The notes under the pieces were generated by a model. It was given only the letters and a program-made list of their open reading frames with translations. It ran no database searches and was not told the DNA's origin. A stretch of DNA of 64,000 nt, from the NCBI GenBank assembly GCA_031280955.1, contig JAITGA010000023.1:162196-226195 (forward strand), in the 5' to 3' direction. Made by a program: the position numbers and the translations under genes. Every line of letters begins with the position of its first letter. Position 1 is the stretch's first letter. Shown one piece after another: positions 1-8,105 of this stretch. This DNA comes from Lachnospiraceae bacterium (GTDB lineage: Bacteria; Bacillota; Clostridia; Lachnospirales; Lachnospiraceae).

Positions 1-397
1 CACGATTATGTGATATGAGATTTTTTACGTTTTCAAGTAAAAAGGCTTTGGGCTTCTTATCCGCTATAATCCGCGCCACATCAAAAAACAATGTACCCTG
101 AGTAGTACACGCAAACCCGTGCGGGCGACCAAGGGCATTTTTTTTAGAAACTCCGGCAATCGAAAATGGTTGGCATGGAAATCCAGCTAGTAAAACATCA
201 TGTTCCGGAATATCCTCTGTTGGATAATCGACAATGTCGCCAATGAATTTTTCATCTGCTCCAAAATTAGCTTGGTAGGTATTTTTTGACCACTTGTTCC
301 ATTCACTTGAAAAAACACAACGACCACCAATTGATTCAAAACCTAATCGGATGCCGCCTATGCCAGCAAATAAATCAATGAATGTAAAATCAGCCAT
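1..397 (-). CDS. DNA (cytosine-5-)-methyltransferase, partial
   Basis: N-terminal 132 residues of a C5-cytosine methyltransferase; the rest lies beyond the left edge. It methylates cytosine in a specific DNA site using S-adenosylmethionine. Visible motifs: SAM-binding motif I DLFAGIGG at residues 8-15, catalytic motif [10 protein letters not shown] with the nucleophile Cys75, and motif VI LENV at 121-124. The start is the ATG preceded by GGAG about 9 nt upstream, and it gives motif I at the usual distance from the N-terminus. No restriction endonuclease is visible on this side, so it may be a solitary enzyme or part of a restriction-modification system outside the window. The target site cannot be read because the recognition domain is missing. 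Confidence 0.93.
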   Translation of the reverse strand, partial: MADFTFIDLFAGIGGIRLGFESIGGRCVFSSEWNKWSKNTYQANFGADEKFIGDIVDYPTEDIPEHDVLLAGFPCQPFSIAGVSKKNALGRPHGFACTTQGTLFFDVARIIADKKPKAFLLENVKNLISHNR

Positions 398-437
398 ATA
401 TAATCTCCATCTAAGTATTTAATAGAACATTTGTTTG

Positions 438-466
438 ATTGTATCATATGTTTATAGTATTTTCAA
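438..466 (-). promoter_or_regulatory. sigma-A type promoter of the methyltransferase
   Basis: On the minus strand, -35 TTGAAA and -10 TACAAT are separated by exactly 17 nt, and the -10 lies about 40 nt before the methyltransferase ATG. Both boxes match 5 of 6 consensus positions. The methyltransferase is therefore probably transcribed independently of the leucine dehydrogenase operon behind it. Confidence 0.65.
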
Positions 467-543
467 CTAAAATAATGTTAATTTTACCTTAATTTGATAT
501 TCGCACAGCTCGCAATGACCGCACACAGGGTTTTCCGTATTTA

Positions 544-1578
544 TTACCCTGCCATCACCACTCCCCATGCGTACTCTTCCGCCGCCTGGTATGTGCTGAT
601 TCCTTTTTCCTCTGCCAGAGCAAGTATCCGCAAGGTGGTGTCATATATCTTGTCTACCTGTTCATTTACCCGCCCCACATCATAGCTGCCGGTAATTTCC
701 ATGCCACAATTGATGACCCCGCCGGCATTGATGATATAATCGGGCAGATAGAGGATGCCCATCTGCGCCAAGGCTTTCCCGGCGGCGGCATCGACGAGGA
801 CATTATTGGCAGCTCCTGCCACCAGACGGCATTTGAGTGAAACGGCGTTGGTTGAGCTAATAACCGCACCAAGAGCGCAAGGGGCAAAAATATCACACTC
901 GGTGGTCAACAGCTCATCGCCACTGATGGCGATTGCCCCAAGGGTATCTACCACCTCATCTACTTTGGCACGGTCGATGTCGTATACCTTGATAATCGCA
1001 CCCTCATTTGCCAGATAGTTGCACAGTTTCCGCCCGACACTACCGATACCTTGGACTACCACCGTTTTTCCTTCGAGTGAATCAGAAGCAAAGCACTTAC
1101 TCGCCCCCGCTTTCATTCCCATATAAACGCCGCGAGCAGTAAAGGGAGCAGGATTGCCGCTGATTGCCGGCGTTCCCACCACATACTCGCTGACCTCGTT
1201 GATCATTGCCACATCAGTTTCACTAATATTGACATCCTCGGCGGTATAATATTTACCCCCCAGAGAATTGATGAAATGAGCATATGAATGAAAAAATTCT
1301 CGTGACTTTAGCTTCGCCGGATCACCGATTATAACCGCCTTGCCGCCGCCAAGACCCAGACCTGCTGCCGCATTTTTCATTGTCATTCCCTGTGAAAGTC
1401 GCAGTACATCGAACAAAGCCTCTTCCTCGTTTCCATAATTCCAAAAACGAGTCCCCCCAAGCGCCGGTCCGAGGGTTGTGTCATGAATGGCGATAATCGC
1501 TTGCAATCCCACTGCCTCATCACGGACAAAAACGATTTGCTCATGACCGTATGCCTTCATTTGTTCAAGTGTGTTCAT
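544..1578 (-). CDS. leucine (branched-chain amino acid) dehydrogenase
   Basis: NAD-dependent oxidative deamination of leucine, valine or isoleucine to 2-oxo acids, linking branched-chain amino acid catabolism to branched fatty-acid precursors. The 344 residues match the family length. Substrate-side lysines are at Lys68 (MTMKN) and catalytic Lys80 in GLGGGKAVI, the positions known from Bacillus leucine dehydrogenase. The Rossmann motif GIGSVG lies near residue 180. A strong AAGGAGG precedes the ATG. It is the last gene of the minus-strand operon, about 27 nt after folA. The leucine versus phenylalanine or valine specificity is inferred from overall similarity only. Confidence 0.9.
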   Translation of the reverse strand: MNTLEQMKAYGHEQIVFVRDEAVGLQAIIAIHDTTLGPALGGTRFWNYGNEEEALFDVLRLSQGMTMKNAAAGLGLGGGKAVIIGDPAKLKSREFFHSYAHFINSLGGKYYTAEDVNISETDVAMINEVSEYVVGTPAISGNPAPFTARGVYMGMKAGASKCFASDSLEGKTVVVQGIGSVGRKLCNYLANEGAIIKVYDIDRAKVDEVVDTLGAIAISGDELLTTECDIFAPCALGAVISSTNAVSLKCRLVAGAANNVLVDAAAGKALAQMGILYLPDYIINAGGVINCGMEITGSYDVGRVNEQVDKIYDTTLRILALAEEKGISTYQAAEEYAWGVVMAG

Positions 1579-1605
1579 GTTGCCTCCTTGGGTGGGGGTG
1601 TAAAA

Positions 1606-2094
1606 TTACACCCGCTGATAGCACAAAAAGTAATACGAAACATCAAAATACGTCTGTTCCTCGCTGTCACCGGTGATTTTCCACTCGGGTAAACTATCGA
1701 GGTCGGGAAAATACGAATCCGCATCATAAGTATAATCAATCATCGTGATGTGTGCGGTATCACAATAAGGAAGCATCAGCCGATAAACACTTTCACCACC
1801 GATGATAAATATATCCTCACGAGGGTATTTTGCCAACTCTTCAAGTAAGCTCTCCAAATCGTGGACGATATGCGCCCCTTTTACCTGCAAGTCATGGTTA
1901 TGGGAAAGAATTATGTTAGTACGTCCTTTAAGCGGTTGCCCTCCGGGAAAAGTAGCAAGAGTTTTCCGCCCCAATACCACCACTTTGCCCATCGTTTCAC
2001 TCTGAAAAAAGCGATGGTCGGCGGGAATCCTAATCAGCAAATCGCCTTTATTACCAATCGCCCAGTTTTTATCCACAGCAGCAATGATGTTCAT
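1606..2094 (-). CDS. folA: dihydrofolate reductase
   Basis: Reduces dihydrofolate to tetrahydrofolate with NADPH, recycling the folate oxidised by thymidylate synthase, whose gene lies 12 nt upstream. The 162 residues are typical. The N-terminus IIAAVDKNWAIGNKGDLL is the classic substrate and nicotinamide loop; the proton-donor acid is Asp26 in IPADHRFF. VVLGRKTLATFP and FIIGGESVY are the conserved NADPH-binding segments. GAGGAG with 7-nt spacing precedes the ATG. The thyA-folA pairing is the standard one-carbon module. Confidence 0.96.
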   Translation of the reverse strand: MNIIAAVDKNWAIGNKGDLLIRIPADHRFFQSETMGKVVVLGRKTLATFPGGQPLKGRTNIILSHNHDLQVKGAHIVHDLESLLEELAKYPREDIFIIGGESVYRLMLPYCDTAHITMIDYTYDADSYFPDLDSLPEWKITGDSEEQTYFDVSYYFLCYQRV

Positions 2095-2106
2095 CTTAGG
2101 TCTCCT

Positions 2107-2952
2107 CTATATCGCAATTGGTATATTTTCCACCTGCGGTCCGGTTTCGTAGCCATCAACAGCGACATCATGACGGGTAAACTGGTAAAAATCCTTGATT
2201 TCCGGGTTGAGCCGAAATACCGGCGGCGGAAAAGGAGTCCGGGTAATCAATTCCTCGACAATCGGAATATGGCGGTCATAAATATGGGCATCAGCGATTA
2301 CATGGACGAACTCACCCACTGCCATCTCGCAAACCTGCGCCAGCATATGTATCAAAACTGCATATTGAACAACATTCCAGTTGTTGGCGGCGAGGATATC
2401 CTGCGACCGCTGCTGTAGGATCGCATTGAGGGTGAGCTTCCCCTCTTTTTCCTGGGTAACATTGAAAGTCACCCCATGAGCGCAGGGATAGAGATTCATT
2501 TCGTGCAAATCCTCATGTACATAAATATTGGTCATGATACGGCGGCTAAAGGGATTGGTCTTTAGGTCATGGATAACCCTGTCAACTTGATCCATCATTC
2601 CCTCCGGGTAGCGGTGCTTGATACCCATTTGATAGCCATATGCCTTGCCAATCGACCCGCTTTCATCAGCCCATTCATCCCAAATGCGACTGTGCAAATC
2701 ATTGACATTGTTTGATTTCGCCTGCCATATCCAAAGCAGCTCATCGGTCGCGCTTTTGAGTGCCGTCCGCCTAAGGGTGAGAAGCGGAAACTCTGCCGCC
2801 AAATCATAACGATTCACGACCCCGAAGCGTTTAATCGTGTAAGCACTCGTGCCATCTACCCAGCGCGGACGCACTTTTTCACCTGCGGTACTAGTACCGT
2901 TGGCAAGGATATCCTTGCACATATTGATAAAAATATGATCTGCCTGACTCAC
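2107..2952 (-). CDS. thyA: thymidylate synthase
   Basis: Makes dTMP from dUMP and 5,10-methylene-tetrahydrofolate. The catalytic Cys is in LYPCAHGVTF; the dUMP-phosphate Arg lies in PFSRRIM and RSQDILAANNWN is conserved. An open frame extends further upstream, but the GTG start chosen here has a perfect GGAGG 8 nt before it and overlaps the TGA of the traX-like gene as GTGA, a translational-coupling junction. This gives 281 residues, normal for the family, and the protein starts at VSQADHIFINM. Folate-dependent ThyA, not flavin-dependent ThyX. Confidence 0.93.
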   Translation of the reverse strand: MSQADHIFINMCKDILANGTSTAGEKVRPRWVDGTSAYTIKRFGVVNRYDLAAEFPLLTLRRTALKSATDELLWIWQAKSNNVNDLHSRIWDEWADESGSIGKAYGYQMGIKHRYPEGMMDQVDRVIHDLKTNPFSRRIMTNIYVHEDLHEMNLYPCAHGVTFNVTQEKEGKLTLNAILQQRSQDILAANNWNVVQYAVLIHMLAQVCEMAVGEFVHVIADAHIYDRHIPIVEELITRTPFPPPVFRLNPEIKDFYQFTRHDVAVDGYETGPQVENIPIAI

Positions 2953-3698
2953 AGCCAAAACCTCCATACCCAGTATATGATGAGTAAATGCGCAGGGTAA
3001 AATACGTAAAACAGGTATTTGACTCCCCACCCTCTTTTTCCGTTATACAGAAGCGGCAGGATAAAACCCGGTAAAGTGGCTACCCGCCAACTCTGTGAAA
3101 TATAACTGAAAGCCACATATCCCGCCGGTTGTGCCACCCAGCCAAGCGGACGGAAAAGGTAAAGCGTAAGGACGAGTGCCACGCCGCGGTAGCTATAATC
3201 GGTGTTCAAAAGATGAGCCGTCACCCCTGCCGCCGTGACAATCAAAAACCAAAGCAACAGATGAGCCACCCTTGCGGGATATCTTTTTTTCGCTTCTTCC
3301 ATCCCCCACATTGCCATGAAAGCGATTAGCAAAGTGTAAAAGATGTTGAGTGACTCCGTAAATCCCCAAAACGCATAACGGAACGGATACTGCGAAAGGA
3401 GGGCGAAAATAAAGAGGCGTAAAGCATATTTTGCGTGGCTTTTGGTATGAAAAAAGCCCTCAACCAACAAAAAGCAAAAAATCGGGAAAGCAAGGCGGCC
3501 GATGTTGCGCATGATTCGGTAAATCGAAAACCAAGTCTCGAAATCCATCTGTTCCGGAACTAAGTACTCCATCTCCGGCAAACGAAGCCATATCCCCAAG
3601 CCAATATGGTCTATCAACATCGCCGTGACGGCGATGATTTTAAGGCTACTGCCTGACAGACATTTACAAGCTTCCCAAATCTTATCTATCCTATTCAT
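2949..3698 (-). CDS. TraX-family membrane protein
   Basis: 249-residue polytopic membrane protein of the TraX family. In the F plasmid TraX N-acetylates pilin; in chromosomes of Firmicutes the substrate is unknown. The N-terminal segment SLKIIAVTAMLIDHIG and the following RNIGRLAFPIFCFLLVEGFFHT are the family's signature regions; about eight hydrophobic segments follow. It overlaps the upstream sigma-factor gene by ATGA and the downstream thyA by GTGA, so the three genes are translationally coupled. Why a TraX homologue sits inside a sigma-H/thymidylate operon is not evident. Confidence 0.8.
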   Translation of the reverse strand: MNRIDKIWEACKCLSGSSLKIIAVTAMLIDHIGLGIWLRLPEMEYLVPEQMDFETWFSIYRIMRNIGRLAFPIFCFLLVEGFFHTKSHAKYALRLFIFALLSQYPFRYAFWGFTESLNIFYTLLIAFMAMWGMEEAKKRYPARVAHLLLWFLIVTAAGVTAHLLNTDYSYRGVALVLTLYLFRPLGWVAQPAGYVAFSYISQSWRVATLPGFILPLLYNGKRGWGVKYLFYVFYPAHLLIIYWVWRFWL

Positions 3699-4312
3699 AA
3701 TACCCGTTTCAACTTCATTTTTATCCGCTGTAAGGCATTGTCCGTTGATTTGGAATCCCTGCCGAGGATACGGGCAATTTCCACGTATCCCAGTCCAATC
3801 AAGAAAAGGTCGAGTACCTGCCGCTCAAAGCCGCTAAGCTCTTTTTCGATAATTTCTTCCAATTCTTCAACGTTTTCACGGGCAATCAGCAACTGCTCCG
3901 GATTTTGCATCTCCGGCGGTGCAGTCTTGTCGATCAGCCCTGTTTTGCCATCGTCTCCCAACCTGCCGCTTTCATCGGACGAATAGAGGGAAACATAGTT
4001 ATTGAGGGGAATATGTTTTTGCCTGTGTGATGATTTGATCGCATCATACATTTGCCTGGACACGCACAAATCAGCAAAAGTGAAAAAACTGGCATCACGG
4101 CCGCTGTCATAATTACGTATCGCTTTGAGAAGTCCAATCATTCCCTCTTGAATCAAATCCTCCTCATCCGCTCCCAAAAGGAACATTGAACGTGCCTTAC
4201 CACGCACCAATCCCTTGTATTTTTCCATGATATGGTTTTCAATCTGCGTTTCACCATCACGAAGACGTATAATGAGTTCCTCGTCAGAATGGTTGATATA
4301 ATCAGATGTCAT
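3695..4312 (-). CDS. sigH: RNA polymerase sigma-H factor (sporulation/stationary phase)
   Basis: Sigma-70 family factor of 205 residues. Region 2 shows EEDLIQEGMIGLLKAIRNYD (core binding) and FFTFADLCVSRQMYDAIK (-10 recognition); region 4 shows the helix-turn-helix LGYVEIARILGRDSKSTDNALQRIKMKLK. This combination, and its position right after rlmB as in Bacillus and Clostridia (rlmB/yacO-sigH), identify it as the transition-state sigma factor SigH. GGAGAG precedes the ATG. Regulation of its own promoter cannot be judged because it is read through from upstream genes. Confidence 0.92.
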   Translation of the reverse strand: MTSDYINHSDEELIIRLRDGETQIENHIMEKYKGLVRGKARSMFLLGADEEDLIQEGMIGLLKAIRNYDSGRDASFFTFADLCVSRQMYDAIKSSHRQKHIPLNNYVSLYSSDESGRLGDDGKTGLIDKTAPPEMQNPEQLLIARENVEELEEIIEKELSGFERQVLDLFLIGLGYVEIARILGRDSKSTDNALQRIKMKLKRVL

Positions 4313-4325
4313 GATCGCTCTCCGT

Positions 4326-5114
4326 TCAGATGACCCTCACACCTCTTTGTCGTCGCACCTCATAAGCAAGGACGGAAGCTGCAACCGAAGAGTTGAGTGA
4401 ATCAATTTCTCCATTCATCGGAATGGCGGCAGAGTGGTCACATTTTTCTTTTACCAGACGGCTGACACCCTCTCCCTCGCTGCCAATAACCAGACCGACC
4501 GAGTCAGTCATGTCTACATCATACATCACCGTACCCTGCATATCGGCACAAACAAGCCAAATTCCTTCTTTTTGCAAATCTGCCATCGTCCGGGTTAGAT
4601 TGGTGACTTTGGCAACGGGAGTATGAAAGATAGCTCCTGCCGAAGCCCGGGCGACTGCAGCGGTCAAGCCTACGGCTCTGTTCTTGGGGATTACTACCCC
4701 ATGCGCGCCGACTACATTGGCGGTACGGATTATCGCCCCCAGATTGTGGGGGTCGGCAATTCCGTCCAGTAAGAGAATGAACGGCGGTTCGCCTTTTTCC
4801 TCGGCAATAGCAAGAATATCTGCCACTTCCACATAATGATAGGCGGCAACACGGGCAATCACTCCCTGATGGCGTCCGGTAGGTGATAGTTGGTCGAGCC
4901 GTTCTTTTTTGACGAAACTTACCATCGTATCATGCTTTTTTGCTTCACGGCGAATCGACAAAATAGCACCATCCTGTGAGCGGTCGAGGATAAAGAGCTT
5001 GTCGATGGTCGCTCCTTTTCGAAAAGCCTCAAGAACAGGATTACGCCCCTCGATCAATGATTCGCCCACATTCGGCTCATTTGCTTCACTTTTTCCCAAT
5101 TTGTCATCGTTCAT
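4326..5114 (-). CDS. rlmB: 23S rRNA (guanosine-2'-O-)-methyltransferase RlmB
   Basis: SPOUT-fold TrmH-family enzyme that 2'-O-methylates guanosine 2251 of 23S rRNA with SAM. N-terminal ribosome-binding domain begins ESLIEGRNPVLEAF. The three SPOUT motifs are visible: DPHNLGAIIRTA, LVIGSEGEGVS and IPMNGEIDSLNSSVAASV. An in-frame upstream extension is rich in Arg and overlaps the SDR gene, so the start was placed at the ATG of the TGATG junction with that gene, giving 262 residues. Coupled to the SDR gene upstream and followed by sigH. Confidence 0.9.
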   Translation of the reverse strand: MNDDKLGKSEANEPNVGESLIEGRNPVLEAFRKGATIDKLFILDRSQDGAILSIRREAKKHDTMVSFVKKERLDQLSPTGRHQGVIARVAAYHYVEVADILAIAEEKGEPPFILLLDGIADPHNLGAIIRTANVVGAHGVVIPKNRAVGLTAAVARASAGAIFHTPVAKVTNLTRTMADLQKEGIWLVCADMQGTVMYDVDMTDSVGLVIGSEGEGVSRLVKEKCDHSAAIPMNGEIDSLNSSVAASVLAYEVRRQRGVRVI

Positions 5115-5881
5115 CAGAAACCTATCAGTCCGCCGCCGTCTACGGGCAGGCATACTCCGGTAATATATGAGGCGGCATCACTGCAAAGGAACACATGAGC
5201 CATCCCGATGTTGAGGGGGTCGCCGATTTTTTGAAGCGGAATCCGTCCCAATATTTTGCTTTGTCTTAACTCGTCACCGGCAGTAGCACGGCGATACATT
5301 TCCGTATCAATCCATCCCGGGGCAACGGCGTTCACACGGATTCCGTATGGACCTCCCTCGGAAGCCAGAGTCCGCATCAAACCCAGGTATCCTGCCTTGG
5401 CGGCAGCATAACCTGACACTTGTGTCAAACCAAGAAAACTTGCCATGCTGGCTTGAAATACGATGCTGCCGCTTCCTTTGGTCATCATATGCGAGTACAC
5501 CGCCTTGGTAAGGGCAAACGCTCCGATTAGATGGACATTGAGTACATTTTCAAAATCAGCTACTGTCATCTCTTCAATCGGCTTTTTGCAATGATTCCCG
5601 GCATTATTGATTAAAATATCAACTGTTCCCATTTGGGCGAGAACTTCCTTCACGATCGGCTCGGCATTGTCAGTGACAGTAATGTCATAAGGCAAAAAGA
5701 CAACCCTGTCACCATATTCTGACAGTGCTTTTCGCCCCGTTTCGTCTTCGAGACTGAGTACACAGACTCTGGCACCGGCACCGACGAGACATTTGGTGAT
5801 TGCCAGACCCAAACCGGTCGATCCGCCGGTCACAATCGCATTTTTTCCTTCAAGGGAGAAGTACTTCGTTGTATCGAACAT
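5114..5881 (-). CDS. SDR-family NAD(P)-dependent oxidoreductase
   Basis: Classical short-chain dehydrogenase of 255 residues. Cofactor motif TGGSTGLG at 18-25, NNAG at 92-95, and the catalytic tetrad Asn115, Ser145, Tyr158, Lys162 (YAAAK). The C-terminus SYITGVCLPVDGG is typical. It resembles gluconate 5-dehydrogenase/KduD-like enzymes, but substrate cannot be assigned. First gene of the rlmB-sigH-thyA-folA operon; AGAGG precedes the ATG. It is divergent from the nitroreductase gene, and the roughly 70 nt between them contain AT-rich -10-like boxes for both directions. Confidence 0.88.
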   Translation of the reverse strand: MFDTTKYFSLEGKNAIVTGGSTGLGLAITKCLVGAGARVCVLSLEDETGRKALSEYGDRVVFLPYDITVTDNAEPIVKEVLAQMGTVDILINNAGNHCKKPIEEMTVADFENVLNVHLIGAFALTKAVYSHMMTKGSGSIVFQASMASFLGLTQVSGYAAAKAGYLGLMRTLASEGGPYGIRVNAVAPGWIDTEMYRRATAGDELRQSKILGRIPLQKIGDPLNIGMAHVFLCSDAASYITGVCLPVDGGGLIGF

Positions 5882-5951
5882 GTTTTACCTCTTTTCTTGG
5901 TGAGAGTTTTGGTATATTATATCATTAACAGATGTTTTGGGAAAGAAGATA

Positions 5952-6668
5952 ATGAGGATGGTGACGACGATGAAGAATGAAATGTTTGAAACTATCAGTC
6001 AGCGCAAATCAGTCAGAAAATATAACTTAGAGCCGCTAAAAGAAGAAGCAATGGAAAATGTCCGTGAGTTGATTGCGAATGTTAAGCCGCTTTATCCCGA
6101 TATCGCTTATTCTGTCGCCATCACTGACAAAACCAAGGGTATGTTTAACATCAAAGCTCCGCACTATCTGATATTTACCAGTGAAGAAAAAAAGGGAGCA
6201 GCGGAAAACATCGGCTTTGTCGGGCAGCAGTTGGATTTGAAGCTCTCAGCGAAAGGGTATGGCACTTGTTGGTTGGGCGGGTCAAAACCGCAGGATAAGG
6301 ACAGTTCTCCTTTGCCGCCGATGCTTTGTATGGCTTTTGGTGAATCTGTCGGCTCACCACATCGTACCCACAGCGAGTTTAAGCGCAAACCGCTGGCGGA
6401 AATCAGCAGCGGTACTGATGAGCGTTTGGAGGCGGCCCGACTTGCACCTAGTGGCATGAACCAGCAAAACTGGTTTTTCATCGCCGAAAACAATCAGATT
6501 CATTGTTATCGGAAAAAGACGAAACTAGGATTTACCGCTAAACTAGCCGCTATCGACATCGGTATTGCTATTTGCCATCTTGCGATGGTGAGTGATGAGT
6601 TTAGTTTTTCCGCTCAGGAAAACGTACCCCAAAAGAAGGGTTTTGTCTACGTGGGGACAGTAGGTTGA
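5952..6668 (+). CDS. nitroreductase-family protein (TM1586-like)
   Basis: FMN-binding nitroreductase-fold protein, about 238 residues. The N-terminus MFETISQRKSVRKYN is the FMN-phosphate-binding segment of the family; a second half with LEAARLAPSGMNQQNWFF repeats the other FMN-contact motif, and GYGTCWLGG lies between. This arrangement fits the putative TM1586 nitroreductase family rather than a classical NfsB dimer. Physiological substrate unknown. Several in-frame ATGs lie close together (5952, 5958, 5970, 5982) and none has an ideal Shine-Dalgarno, so the exact start is uncertain. The next gene begins 6 nt after its stop, suggesting one transcript with murL and murD2. Confidence 0.8.
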   Translation: MRMVTTMKNEMFETISQRKSVRKYNLEPLKEEAMENVRELIANVKPLYPDIAYSVAITDKTKGMFNIKAPHYLIFTSEEKKGAAENIGFVGQQLDLKLSAKGYGTCWLGGSKPQDKDSSPLPPMLCMAFGESVGSPHRTHSEFKRKPLAEISSGTDERLEAARLAPSGMNQQNWFFIAENNQIHCYRKKTKLGFTAKLAAIDIGIAICHLAMVSDEFSFSAQENVPQKKGFVYVGTVG

Positions 6669-6674
6669 TGTGAT

Positions 6675-8105
6675 ATGGGAAAAAATCAGAAACGATATCA
6701 TGAATATAATGAAAAGTATCCTCACTTCATTTTTCATGGCTATAGTGTAAAGGATGTTGGCAGCTCCTTACGGGTTGAGTACGATTTTTCCATCCCCGGT
6801 TTGGCTGTGTTCCGACCGCATTGGCTTTTTCCCAAGAGCCGGAGCCACCATCTTGATTGGGACTGTGAAACGCTGGATGAGCTGTTTTTTTCCTTGGGAA
6901 TGGTGGAACTCATTAGCTACTGGAAAACCGTTTGCCCGCCGCTGGTGAAGATTTCCTGCCGTCAACTTTCCCCTGAAGCTATCGCTTGGTGGGTCAAGTT
7001 CTACCGCAAGGGTCTGGGGGAGTTCTTTTATGTAAACAGACTGACTCCGGCGAGTGATTTCCTTACCATTGAATGTGATGAAGCTGCTGCGCCAATGAAA
7101 AAAGAGGATAATGGCGGCGGTAAAGACTCGGTTGTTACGAAAAGTAACAACCACGTACTTATTCCCATCGGCGGCGGTAAAGACTCGGTTGTTACTTTGC
7201 ATCTATTACAAAACAAAACCACCCCTTATTGTTACATGATAAATCCGCGCCAAGCCGCCCTTGATACTGTAGCGGCGGCAAATATACCCACGGAAAATAT
7301 CATTACTACCACCCGCACCCTTGACCCGCGGCTACTCACGCTCAACAGGGAGGGGGTTTTCAATGGTCATACTCCTTTTTCGGCGATTGTCGCTTTTTCA
7401 TCGGTAATCATTGCTTTTCTTCATGGTATCAGCGATATTGCCCTCTCCAATGAAGCTAGTGCCAATGAACCGACTGTCGCCGATACTGACATCAATCACC
7501 AATACTCGAAAAGCTATGAGTTTGAATCTGATTTCATCGCTTATGAGTCACGCTATATCGCCTCGGGAGTACGGTATTTCTCCTTTTTACGCCCGCTTTC
7601 GGAACTGACGATTGCGAAAATTTTTGCAAAACTAATTAAATATCACCCGTTATTTCAAAGTTGTAATGTCGGCAGTAAGAGTAACATCTGGTGTACCAGT
7701 TGTTCCAAATGTCTCTTTGTTTATATTATCTTGTCACCTTTTCTTGTTGATAATGAACTAACAGCTATCTTTGGGCGCAATCTTTTGGATGATGATGATG
7801 CCTTAAAAGACACCTTTGCCGAGTTGATAGGACTGTGTTTCGTCAAACCATTTGAGTGTGTTGGCAGTCTTGCCGAAGTCAGAGCCGCACTTTTTGAATA
7901 TATCCGCCATCGTGAAGCAAATGGGTTGCCCTTGCCAAAATTGGTAAATTTTTTCAAGCAAGTTCATTTTTCTGATGATGAGGCAAGCTTGGGTTTTGCG
8001 GCTATTTGCCGTGGATATAACGAGGAAAACCATTTACCACCGCAGTTTACAGAAATATTAAAGGAGTATATCGAGGATTTCTGCCTTGATAGGATAGTTG
8101 AATGA
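6675..8105 (+). CDS. murL: UDP-N-acetyl-alpha-D-muramoyl-L-alanyl-L-glutamate epimerase, MurL-like
   Basis: By similarity, the ATP-dependent epimerase that converts the terminal L-Glu of UDP-MurNAc-L-Ala-L-Glu to D-Glu, in the pathway described in Xanthomonas. Visible: the PP-loop GGGKDSVVTLHLL at 166-178, then NPRQAALD, NGHTPFSA and a Cys-rich WCTSCSKCLF patch near residue 340. It overlaps the MurD2-like ligase by ATGA, the gene pairing expected for this route. Unusual: the PP-loop core GGGKDSVVT also occurs at 147-155 because of an in-frame 57-bp duplication, so the 476 residues include about 19 extra. The second copy keeps the expected flanks and is probably the functional one. Confidence 0.82.
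   Translation: MGKNQKRYHEYNEKYPHFIFHGYSVKDVGSSLRVEYDFSIPGLAVFRPHWLFPKSRSHHLDWDCETLDELFFSLGMVELISYWKTVCPPLVKISCRQLSPEAIAWWVKFYRKGLGEFFYVNRLTPASDFLTIECDEAAAPMKKEDNGGGKDSVVTKSNNHVLIPIGGGKDSVVTLHLLQNKTTPYCYMINPRQAALDTVAAANIPTENIITTTRTLDPRLLTLNREGVFNGHTPFSAIVAFSSVIIAFLHGISDIALSNEASANEPTVADTDINHQYSKSYEFESDFIAYESRYIASGVRYFSFLRPLSELTIAKIFAKLIKYHPLFQSCNVGSKSNIWCTSCSKCLFVYIILSPFLVDNELTAIFGRNLLDDDDALKDTFAELIGLCFVKPFECVGSLAEVRAALFEYIRHREANGLPLPKLVNFFKQVHFSDDEASLGFAAICRGYNEENHLPPQFTEILKEYIEDFCLDRIVE
7113..7195 (+). repeat. 26-bp direct repeat with internal hairpin inside murL
   Basis: A perfect 26-bp direct repeat (7113-7138 and 7170-7195, offset 57 bp) encodes two copies of GGGKDSVVT. Between them, 9-nt arms GGTTGTTAC and GTAACAACC form a perfect hairpin with a 5-nt loop (7130-7152). 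The offset is a multiple of three, so the reading frame is intact. Confidence 0.9.

Noticed and set aside
494..530. GCTCGCAATGACCGC as a fourth copy of the dispersed repeat
   Set aside because: Only about 10 bases match and the partner end GAAGCAATC is absent.
3129..3329. Plus-strand frame inside the traX-like gene
   Set aside because: Antisense shadow without start signals.
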